Below, one piece after another: positions 13,083 through 20,415 of a stretch of DNA of 20,415 nt. Source of the stretch: a virus. The notes beneath the pieces are model-generated. The model had not been told where the DNA came from and searched no databases. It was given only the letters and a program-made list of their open reading frames with translations. The first letter of the stretch is position 1. Each line of letters starts with the position of its first letter. Made by a program: the position numbers and the translations under genes. The DNA lies in IMG/VR virus record IMGVR_UViG_3300048120_000006, positions 1 to 20,415 of that record; one strand, written 5' to 3'.

Positions 13083-15766
13083 TGGAATTTAATACTTACG
13101 ATTTATACCTTAATCAAGTTAAAGAAGATGATGTATTCAATAGTAATGAATATAAATACTTAAAAGAAAATAATATTGATACTGCTGAAATAGAAGGCAT
13201 AGATAAAGATCCTGATGCTGGAGAAATAAAATTTGATAAAGACCAAAAGATTTCTGATGAAGATAATAAATTATTATTAAAAGATGTAACTGACTTTATA
13301 TTAGATATACCTTATGATACTTTTATAAGTATTCTTAGAGGTGGTACTAATGGGTTTCAATTTGTAAATAATTTTGCTGGAGCTGTTGGTTTAACTGGAG
13401 AAGAAACTACTGACGAATTTAATTTAAAGTTTGATAAGATCAAATCCGATTTAGACAATGCTCAAGAAGATAGTCCATTTGTAACTAAGATGATTGCAAT
13501 GGCTGGGCAAGATGCAATGTACACTTATCCAATTTATAAAAAGCTTCAAAAGGCTGGATTACCTAAAATGTGGAGATTACCTTTATCTTTTGCTTTAGGT
13601 GGTGCTTTAGCATTTGATAAAAAAGAAAGCTTGTTTGTTGATAGTAATTCAATGCGTAATCTAAAAGCTTATATTGGTATTGCTCAAGATACTCCAATAG
13701 AAGAGATGTACGATAAAACAGTCCAGGCTATAGAGTTTGGTGCTTTTGGTAAAATTTTTGATGATGTTATTGGAATGGCTAAAGGCATTAAGACAATGAA
13801 TAAAGACAGAATTAAACAAGCTGATATTGCTGTTGGTGCATCTGCTGCAACTGCTGGTGTTGTAGAACAATTCGTAGATGATGATCCAAATCAAGCAACA
13901 AATGAAATGATGCCTAATACAGAGGCTATCGAGGAAAAAAAAAATCCAAATTTTAACGATGACGAAATAATACCAGGTACTGTTAATGAATATGGTTTCG
14001 AAAAAACATCTAGCTTAGTTCCAGTATTTAAATCAGTATTAAAAGAAACTGCAAAGAAATTACCAAACAAAGGATCTGGAGAACAAATATTTAATACTTT
14101 AAAAAATACTCCAGGATTAAAACAACAAGAATTAAAATGGTCAGGTCTTGATGATTTTCTTAAAGAAAAGAAAACCGTTACTAAAGAAGAAGTAAAAGAA
14201 TATTTAGAAAATAACACTTTAGATGTTTCTGAAATACAGAAATCTAATAGAACACCTCCAGCAGATGTTGATTTTGAAAATCAGTTACAAAGTGAACTTG
14301 ATAAAATTGATAGCGATATAAATGAAAAATTAAGATTAAATAGAAGAGCAAATGTCAGTAATGATTTAGATGAAGTTCTTTTAGAAACGTCTGGTCCATC
14401 ATTTAATCCAGATGCTGATCCTCGTAGAGCTATGACAATAGAACAATTTGGAAATTATATACTTGATAATCAAAATAGTTCTTATGATGAAATGGTAAAA
14501 AAATTTTCTAAAGAAGATGGAAATTTATATTTATACGATTTAAGAAGTAGTGATGGTAATAACAATTTATCAAGACTTTCATCTGAAGAAGCAAAAATTG
14601 CAATTTTAAAAAATGATGACTTAAAACTTTCTTTGGAACATAAAATTGATCCAGTTGAAATGGAAAAATATTTTATAGCTAAAGACTTACGAAAATTTAG
14701 CCGAATGGAAGAAGCAAGAAAAACTAAGTTTGATGATTCAAAATATACTGAGCCAGGTGGGGAAGATTATAGAGAAATTATATTTAAGCTTAAAGGCGAT
14801 AGATATTATCCTATTGAAAAAGAATTGGAAAATTCAATAAGTAGTGGAACAGAGCCTTTAAAAAGTTTTAAAAAGAAAAGTGAATTTCCTTACAGATCTC
14901 CAAATGTTCACTTTGGAACTAAGAACGAGTTTGCTCATGTAAGATTTAAAACTAGAGATTTAAATGGTCAAAAGGTTTTAACAGTAGAAGAAATGCAGTC
15001 TGACATAGTTCAAGATATGAAAAGAAACTTTGGAGAAAGAGTTACAGACTTTCCATTTAAAAATAACTGGTATGAGCTAGTAACTAAAAGATTAATTAGA
15101 TATGCAGCAGATAATGATTTTGATGCTGTTGCTATACCTAAAGGAGAAATAATAGGAAAAAGATATAATCAATCTGTTGGTAAAGCTAAAGAAGTAAATG
15201 TAATACCAAATATTGATACAGAATTTAATAAAAAATCATTTACAGTTAAATATTTTAGTGGAGGAAACAGAGAAATAAAAACTAAATTGTATTATGAAAA
15301 TGAAATTTACAATTTGGAAAAAGATATTGGATCAGAGAATTTTAAGGATTTAAAAGATAATATTGATAATTTTTTACAAAATGACGATTTAACTCCACAA
15401 GATATAAGAAATGAGTTTTTCTTTTCTAAGTTTGATAAACCATTGATAATTGGAGAGGCTCAAGGAAAAGTATCTTTATATGACAAAGCTATTCCAGGCT
15501 TCATGAAAAAGTATGGCAAGAAATGGAATGCTAAAGTTTATGATGACAAGATTTTACCATTCTCAGATGAAGTAACTATTGGTACTTTTAATGAACCATT
15601 ACCAGTTACAATTATTCAGCTTACTGATGAGATGAAACAGTCAGTACAAAAAGACGGACAAGCTCTATTTAATATTTTCGGAATAGGATCAGGAGCTGCT
15701 ATAGGATCAAATGCTATCCTAGATAGTGATAGGAACAATACTATTTCAAATATAACAGAAAATTAG
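13082..15766 (+). CDS. Large internal virion protein with polyvalent-protein domains (894 aa)
   Basis: The first 130 residues are acidic. A stretch with FALGGALAFD near 165-180 and alanine and glycine runs to about 270 could touch membranes. Around 314-400 is a helical block (VFKSVLKETAKKLPNKGSGE, then LKWSGLDDFL and TKEEVKEYLE), and around 590-862 a second domain with VHFGTKNEFAHVRF at 609-622, VEEMQSD at 635-641, RLIRYAADNDFDAVAIPKGE, and KKYGKKWNAKV near 809-819. These same blocks occur, from memory, in giant multi-domain phage proteins called polyvalent proteins, which are thought to enter the host with the DNA. The activity of the second domain is unknown to me. It takes the T7 gp16 slot or part of it, but no lytic transglycosylase motif is seen. 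The end is followed by a 63-base AT-rich gap. Confidence 0.75.
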   Translation: MEFNTYDLYLNQVKEDDVFNSNEYKYLKENNIDTAEIEGIDKDPDAGEIKFDKDQKISDEDNKLLLKDVTDFILDIPYDTFISILRGGTNGFQFVNNFAGAVGLTGEETTDEFNLKFDKIKSDLDNAQEDSPFVTKMIAMAGQDAMYTYPIYKKLQKAGLPKMWRLPLSFALGGALAFDKKESLFVDSNSMRNLKAYIGIAQDTPIEEMYDKTVQAIEFGAFGKIFDDVIGMAKGIKTMNKDRIKQADIAVGASAATAGVVEQFVDDDPNQATNEMMPNTEAIEEKKNPNFNDDEIIPGTVNEYGFEKTSSLVPVFKSVLKETAKKLPNKGSGEQIFNTLKNTPGLKQQELKWSGLDDFLKEKKTVTKEEVKEYLENNTLDVSEIQKSNRTPPADVDFENQLQSELDKIDSDINEKLRLNRRANVSNDLDEVLLETSGPSFNPDADPRRAMTIEQFGNYILDNQNSSYDEMVKKFSKEDGNLYLYDLRSSDGNNNLSRLSSEEAKIAILKNDDLKLSLEHKIDPVEMEKYFIAKDLRKFSRMEEARKTKFDDSKYTEPGGEDYREIIFKLKGDRYYPIEKELENSISSGTEPLKSFKKKSEFPYRSPNVHFGTKNEFAHVRFKTRDLNGQKVLTVEEMQSDIVQDMKRNFGERVTDFPFKNNWYELVTKRLIRYAADNDFDAVAIPKGEIIGKRYNQSVGKAKEVNVIPNIDTEFNKKSFTVKYFSGGNREIKTKLYYENEIYNLEKDIGSENFKDLKDNIDNFLQNDDLTPQDIRNEFFFSKFDKPLIIGEAQGKVSLYDKAIPGFMKKYGKKWNAKVYDDKILPFSDEVTIGTFNEPLPVTIIQLTDEMKQSVQKDGQALFNIFGIGSGAAIGSNAILDSDRNNTISNITEN

Positions 15767-15829
15767 TAAATATTAATTATCCTCAAATATTTCTAAAAAT
15801 TTTCACAAAAATTCAAAAGGTAACAATTA
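15767..15829. other. AT-rich intergenic gap between the two large internal virion genes
   Basis: This 63-base spacer is nearly all A and T, without a stem of note. AAAGGT at 15816-15821 can serve as the ribosome site of the following gene. A promoter is possible in such a gap, but no matched -35 and -10 pair is visible. It is one of only three real spacers after the portal gene. Confidence 0.5.
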
Positions 15830-18682
15830 ATGGCAAATCTAAAAACTATAACTAAGGAATTTACAAAAGAGTTATTACCTGATGCACAAAAGATCATTGA
15901 TGAAAAGATTAAAGGACCAAAATTAAAGAATAAGAAAAAGCCTCTAACTGAAGGCGATAGTATTAGAAATCAAGAGCTTAGTGTTGAAAAGAGTTTAAAA
16001 GAAAAAAATTTAAAAGAGCCTAGACCAGTTACTGTAGATAAAGCTGAAAAGATGCTCTTTACAAAAGAGAGTAAAATAAAACCTAGCAAACTAATAGATT
16101 TTAATATTTCAAAGTTTGAAACTAGAGATGATATTTTAAAGTTTATAGATGAAGTTTCAGTTCAAATGAAAACTTCTATTGATAAACAAAAAAGAGGTGT
16201 TCAAACTAACGAAGCTACAAAAGAGATGGCTCAGTTACTTCAGGTTAATTCTAAGGACCTGAAAGAAAGTTTATTAAAGATAAAGCCTGGACAAACTTTA
16301 AATGCCGAAACTATTTTAGCAGCTAGAGAATTATTATTAGCAGCTATGAATAAGATGGATGAGTTGGCTATTGCAGCTAAGGCTGGTGGTACAGAGGATC
16401 TATTTGCTTTTAGACAGCACATGGCTTTGACATCTGAATTACAAAAAATTATTAAAGGTGTTCAAACTGAAACTGGTAGAGCATTACAACAATTTAAAAT
16501 ACCAGTTAGAGATAAAGCTTTTACTGCTAGAAATCTTGATGATCTAAATAGAGATCAATTAATAATGGATCTAGGAGGAGAAGAGGCTATTAGAAATTTA
16601 GCTAAAACTTATCTTAAAGCAAACACTTCTAAAGCAAGAGCAACACTTACAGAAAAAACTGGTTTAATAACTAGAACTCAAGATGCTTTAGCTGAAATAT
16701 TTATTAATGCTATTTTGTCTAATCCGATGACGCACGTTAGAAATACTGCTGGTAACTGGATTACTCAAGGCATTCTAATGCAAGAGAGAAAAATTGCTGG
16801 AAAGTTTTTTAGTGATGCTAGTCAAACTGGTGGAGTTGCTGAGTTTGAAGCTATTGCTAAAGCTTATGGTAAAACTCAAGCTGCATCTGAAATGTGGGCT
16901 GCTATTGGTAGAGAATTAGCTGATGGCAAGATGCCTACAATTAAAAATCAAATGAGTGGTTCTAAAATAGAAGTAAGACCTAACAAGGCTTCTGCTGAAC
17001 ATTTTGGAATGAAAGAAGGTGGTCTTGCAACTGGTGTAGATGTTTTAGGAAACATATTAACTTTAGGTAGAATACCTACAAAGATGTTATCCGTTTCAGA
17101 TAACTACTTTAAGAATTTAGAATATAGATCAGAAATTTATGCTCTAGCTTATAGAGAAACAATCGAGTTAGTTCAAAGTGGTGTTGTATCAAAAGCTAAT
17201 GCTGCAGAGTATTTAGCTAACAGAGTTGTTAATCCTCCTGAAGCTCACGTTAAAAGAGCTATGGAAATTACTTTAGAAAGTACGTTTCAAACTAAGCTTG
17301 GTACTAGAGGCGATATTTTAGATATGGGAGCTGGTTTACAGAAAATGAAATCAAGAGCTGGTTGGTTTACATTTATCTCTAATTATTATTTACCTTTTAT
17401 TCAAACACCAGCAAACGTAGTCGGAATGACTATGGAGAGAACACCAGGATTAAATATGGTCCTAACAAGCTATAGAAATGATTTATCAGGAGCTAATGGT
17501 TTAGCTGCTCAACAACTTGCTAAATCTAAAATGGCTACTGGAAGTTTATTCTATTTGACTGTCATGGGTATGACTTTTGGAAAACCTTTTGGTGTAAGTA
17601 CAACTGGTACTTCTCCAGAAATCGGAGTTAATTTTAAAAATAAATATAATAAATCCGATATGAAAAAGTTACTTGGTATTCAATCAGGTACAATAAACAT
17701 TCCATACGGAGATGAAACATTACAAATAAATTTAACTGGTAATGATCCTATTGCTATGGCTTTCAGACAAGCATCTGATTTAGCATCAATAATGCAATAT
17801 GGTTTTAAAGATAACGATCAAGCTAAGGATTTTTTAAATATGCTTACTGCGTTTACTTTATCTGTTGGAGAAAATATTGGATCATCTACATTTATGGCTG
17901 GTATTGGTAAAGCAGTTAATGATTATCAAAACTATAAACAATTAGGTTTTACTAAAGGTTTGGAAAAACAAACTAAATCAATGGTAAGTGCTTTTGTTCC
18001 AACTGGTGTTAGACAAGCAATGAAACTTGTTAATGAAGATAATAATAAGATTGCAATTACTATTGATGAGTACATTACAAAAAATTTATATGATGCTTCA
18101 CTACCAAAAGATTATGATTTACTTGGAGATGAAATAGAAAGATTTGGATTAATATCTTTTAGAAAAGAAGATCCAATAAGAAATGAAATTTTAAATTCAG
18201 GTGTTGAATTAAATAAGGTTGATAGAAGATTTAGTTATCAAGAAGATGGTTTATCAACTAGCATTGAATACACTTCAGAAGAACTTTCTTTTATGAAGCA
18301 AAGATCTGGAAAATATTTTAAAGAAATATTAGGTCAGGTATTTACTAAAGATGAATATAACGATCCAACTTTAGATCAGTATGTTAAACACGAATATATA
18401 AAGAAAGCTCATGCTGCAGCTAAATCAGCAGCTAAAGCAGACTTACTATTTAACTCAGATGATAGTTCAGAAGATTATATTGAATATCCAGAATACATCG
18501 TTGATGACGAACAAATGGAAATTACAGTAGATGCTTTAGGTGCTTACGATAAATCATTAGATTTAAGAGGCAGAATACAAAGTGAGATTAGATCAAATCT
18601 TTTAAACGAAATTAGAACTAAACAACAAGGACAACCGCTTTCTCAAGCAGAAGATCAATACTTTCAAACAATAGAGGAATAA
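15830..18682 (+). CDS. Large internal virion protein, LPD38-like style (950 aa)
   Basis: The first 270 residues are charged and helical. From about 288 lies AEIFINAILSNPMTHVRNTA followed by a long amphipathic and partly hydrophobic region, with NILTLGRIPTKMLSVSDNYF near 405-424, NRVVNPPEAHVKRAME, GWFTFISNYYLPFIQTPANV, and a glycine-rich MATGSLFYLTVMGMTFGKPF near 565-585. An N-A-x-x-SNP-x-TH-x-x-N-T block of this kind is, from memory, typical of very large phage proteins, often with the name LPD38. The C-terminus is acidic with alanine and lysine helices. The protein takes the place of T7 gp16, is 950 residues against about 1318, and lacks a visible transglycosylase. Membrane-crossing during DNA entry is a fair inference from the hydrophobic stretches. 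The fibre gene begins six bases after its stop. Confidence 0.75.
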   Translation: MANLKTITKEFTKELLPDAQKIIDEKIKGPKLKNKKKPLTEGDSIRNQELSVEKSLKEKNLKEPRPVTVDKAEKMLFTKESKIKPSKLIDFNISKFETRDDILKFIDEVSVQMKTSIDKQKRGVQTNEATKEMAQLLQVNSKDLKESLLKIKPGQTLNAETILAARELLLAAMNKMDELAIAAKAGGTEDLFAFRQHMALTSELQKIIKGVQTETGRALQQFKIPVRDKAFTARNLDDLNRDQLIMDLGGEEAIRNLAKTYLKANTSKARATLTEKTGLITRTQDALAEIFINAILSNPMTHVRNTAGNWITQGILMQERKIAGKFFSDASQTGGVAEFEAIAKAYGKTQAASEMWAAIGRELADGKMPTIKNQMSGSKIEVRPNKASAEHFGMKEGGLATGVDVLGNILTLGRIPTKMLSVSDNYFKNLEYRSEIYALAYRETIELVQSGVVSKANAAEYLANRVVNPPEAHVKRAMEITLESTFQTKLGTRGDILDMGAGLQKMKSRAGWFTFISNYYLPFIQTPANVVGMTMERTPGLNMVLTSYRNDLSGANGLAAQQLAKSKMATGSLFYLTVMGMTFGKPFGVSTTGTSPEIGVNFKNKYNKSDMKKLLGIQSGTINIPYGDETLQINLTGNDPIAMAFRQASDLASIMQYGFKDNDQAKDFLNMLTAFTLSVGENIGSSTFMAGIGKAVNDYQNYKQLGFTKGLEKQTKSMVSAFVPTGVRQAMKLVNEDNNKIAITIDEYITKNLYDASLPKDYDLLGDEIERFGLISFRKEDPIRNEILNSGVELNKVDRRFSYQEDGLSTSIEYTSEELSFMKQRSGKYFKEILGQVFTKDEYNDPTLDQYVKHEYIKKAHAAAKSAAKADLLFNSDDSSEDYIEYPEYIVDDEQMEITVDALGAYDKSLDLRGRIQSEIRSNLLNEIRTKQQGQPLSQAEDQYFQTIEE

Positions 18683-18688
18683 TAAACA

Positions 18689-20415
18689 ATGACTATATCA
18701 ACTACGATAATTAAGAACAGTTTTTCTGGTAACGGTTCTACTACAGCTTTTAACTATGGTTTTAAAATCACAGCAGAAAGTGAAATGCAAGTTATCATCA
18801 GATCTTCTACTGGATCTGAAACTGTAAAAACTTTATCTTCACACTACACAATAAGTGGAGTAGGTGCTGCTAATGGTGGAGCTGTAACTTTCACTTCTGG
18901 TAATATTCCAGCATCTGGCGAAACAGTTATTTTAAGAAGAGTTACTGCACAAACTCAAGCAATGGATCTTATAGATAATGATCCAATGAGTGCTGACACT
19001 ATTGAAACAGCTCATGATAAGAGTATTGCTTTAATCCAGGAGCTTCAAGAACAACTTAATAGATCTCTTAAAGTTTCAAGAACAGCTACTTTAACTACAC
19101 CAGAAATAACAGATGATGCTGCTGCAAGAGCTGGAAAACTTTTAGGCTTTTCTGCAGATGGAAATTCTTTAGATGCAACAATCGATGGATCTGGAGTTGC
19201 TGTTTCAGCGACTGCCGCTGCAAATTCTGCGACAGCTGCCGCTAGTTCAGCAAGTGCTGCTTCTTCAAGTGCTACTTCTGCCGAAAATGCAAAGAATGCT
19301 GCTGAAGCTGCTCTTGATACTTTTGATGATGATTTTTTAGGATCTAAATCTTCTAATCCTTCAGTTGATAATGATGGAAATTCATTAGCAGATGGTGCTT
19401 TATATTTTGATACGACAAACAATGTCATGAAAGTTTATGATCTTGGTAATACTCAATGGAAACAATTAACACCAACAAGTTCACAGCAAACTAATATTGA
19501 TGCTGCAGTTTCAAACGCAACAAATATTAATCATGTTGGTGGATCAATAGGAAATGTAAATACAGTTGCTGGACAAATTACTCCAACAAATAATATTGCG
19601 ACACTTGCTGGAATTTCTGGTCTTAATACTTTAGCTGGATCTGCTGCATCTGTAATTGCTGCTGGTAATAATCTTTCAGATATTAATGCTTTTGCAAATA
19701 TTTATCTTGGACCAAGTTCTTCAGCTCCTTCTGCTGATCCAGATGGATCTGCATTAGATGTTGGAGATTTATATTTTGATACGACTTCAGATACTTTAAA
19801 AGTTTATAAATCTGGTGGCTGGGCTGCTGCTGGATCGACTGTTAATGGAACTTCAAAAAGATACATTTACAATATTACTGGAACTCCAACTACTTTAACT
19901 GGAGCATCTGGAACTGGCTATGCCGAAGCAACAAGTCAAATTTTAAGTTATGATTCTGGCTTTGTTGACATATTTCATAATGGTGTGAAGATGATTTTAG
20001 GAACAGATGTAACTGCAACATCTGGAAATTCTCTTGTCTTTGCTTCAGCTTTAGCAAATGGCGATGTAGTAGATGTAGTTGCTTATGGAACTTTTGAATT
20101 AGCAAATGTTCAACTTAATGATTTAACAGATGTATCAACTGGTGGTGTTAGTGATGGACAAGTATTAGTTTATAATTCTGGAAACTCAAGATTTCAACCA
20201 GGCTCTGCAAGTTCGGCAGAAGTTTATGGATTTAAAAAAACTTTTGTTGGCTCAACTTTAGTTAAAACCGTAACAGTAGTTTCAGTTGGTGGTTCAAATA
20301 AATATTTTATTGATGGTGTTCAACAAGATACTTTAGAATTATACGAAGGTAATACTTATATTTTTAATTATCCTTCTGCACATCCTTTTAAATTTTCAAC
20401 GACTTCAAATGGTAC
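18689..20415 (+). CDS. Tail fibre protein, N-terminal part (cut by the window edge)
   Basis: The frame is open from the ATG to the window end, giving 575 residues without a stop. Residues 1-150 match the T7 gp17-type base that binds the tail: NSFSGNGSTTAFNYGFKI, HYTISGVG, GGAVTFTSG, VILRRVTAQTQ, DPMSADTIE and LIQELQEQLNRSLKV. An alanine and serine rich coiled stretch lies at about 168-215. Two LYFDTT...KVY blocks follow at 238-250 and 361-373. A domain with VDIFHNGVKMILGTDVTATS and VVDVVAYGTF lies near 395-475, followed by LNDLTDV near 476-482. A last domain from about 525 has NKYFIDGVQQ and HPFKFST (565-571), a beta fold seen in many marine phage fibres. The receptor-binding tip is beyond the window. 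Confidence 0.93.
   Translation, partial: MTISTTIIKNSFSGNGSTTAFNYGFKITAESEMQVIIRSSTGSETVKTLSSHYTISGVGAANGGAVTFTSGNIPASGETVILRRVTAQTQAMDLIDNDPMSADTIETAHDKSIALIQELQEQLNRSLKVSRTATLTTPEITDDAAARAGKLLGFSADGNSLDATIDGSGVAVSATAAANSATAAASSASAASSSATSAENAKNAAEAALDTFDDDFLGSKSSNPSVDNDGNSLADGALYFDTTNNVMKVYDLGNTQWKQLTPTSSQQTNIDAAVSNATNINHVGGSIGNVNTVAGQITPTNNIATLAGISGLNTLAGSAASVIAAGNNLSDINAFANIYLGPSSSAPSADPDGSALDVGDLYFDTTSDTLKVYKSGGWAAAGSTVNGTSKRYIYNITGTPTTLTGASGTGYAEATSQILSYDSGFVDIFHNGVKMILGTDVTATSGNSLVFASALANGDVVDVVAYGTFELANVQLNDLTDVSTGGVSDGQVLVYNSGNSRFQPGSASSAEVYGFKKTFVGSTLVKTVTVVSVGGSNKYFIDGVQQDTLELYEGNTYIFNYPSAHPFKFSTTSNG
19399..19785 (+). repeat. Two copies of an 18-base LYFDTT-encoding sequence in the fibre gene
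   Basis: TTTATATTTTGATACGAC occurs at 19399-19416 and again at 19768-19785, about 123 codons apart, and the protein on both sides is alike (DG-x-LYFDTT-x-x-x-x-KVY, then a W). DNA identity over 18 bases is higher than the protein likeness alone requires. This suggests duplication or recombination between fibre modules, or use as a shared site for module exchange. Confidence 0.6.

Noticed and set aside
13661-14217. Two reverse-strand frames inside the 894-residue protein gene
   Set aside because: They are shadows of the plus-strand gene, whose domains are recognisable through this region.
19045-19428. Reverse-strand frame rich in alanine and glutamate inside the fibre gene
   Set aside because: It is the complement of the Ala/Ser-rich fibre stretch and has no independent support.

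Overview
This window is the virion-assembly half of a short-tailed (podovirus, T7-like) bacteriophage genome. It is strongly AT-rich, every credible gene lies on the + strand, and genes abut or overlap almost throughout. The gene order and protein styles (a T7-type connector, tail tubes A and B, three or four internal virion proteins, a gp17-type fibre base, and fibre domains typical of ocean phages) suggest a marine podovirus. The AT-rich bias would suit a pelagic alphaproteobacterial host such as SAR11 or a relative, but the host is inferred from style and composition, not shown.

Layout. 1-272: a gene-free, GC-richer leader with several small hairpins. 273-573: two small genes, the second a 36-residue single-pass membrane peptide coupled to the next gene. 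573-1847: large terminase. 1850-3114: a block of five small genes. Two encode short, very basic peptides; the three between them encode unlike proteins that end in the same C-terminal tag. 3114-5984: portal, a Bbp19-like small protein, scaffold, and a small unknown. 5985-6063: a capsid leader with a possible RNA switch. 6064-7390: major capsid protein and a probable decoration protein, followed by a GC-rich hairpin. 7440-7944: a DUF6321-like basic protein and a small secreted-type protein. 7944-10543: tail tubular proteins A and B. 10536-18682: internal virion (ejection) proteins, the last two large and carrying sequence blocks of phage polyvalent proteins. 18689-end: tail fibre, cut by the window edge.

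How it works together. The scaffold and capsid protein build the procapsid on the portal. The terminase packages DNA through the portal. Tail tubes A and B and the fibre complete the short tail. The internal proteins are stored in the head and are expected to enter the cell with the DNA. Six gene junctions use the overlapping TAATG stop-start, so translation is probably coupled along a long operon.

The module is mostly conventional. The least ordinary points are the three neighbouring genes sharing one C-terminal tag, the terminase lying just before the portal (unlike T7, where it is at the far end), the ejection proteins lacking a visible transglycosylase but carrying polyvalent-protein domains, and the hairpin placed after the capsid block like the T7 terminator. 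No tRNA, insertion sequence, CRISPR array or integrase was found.
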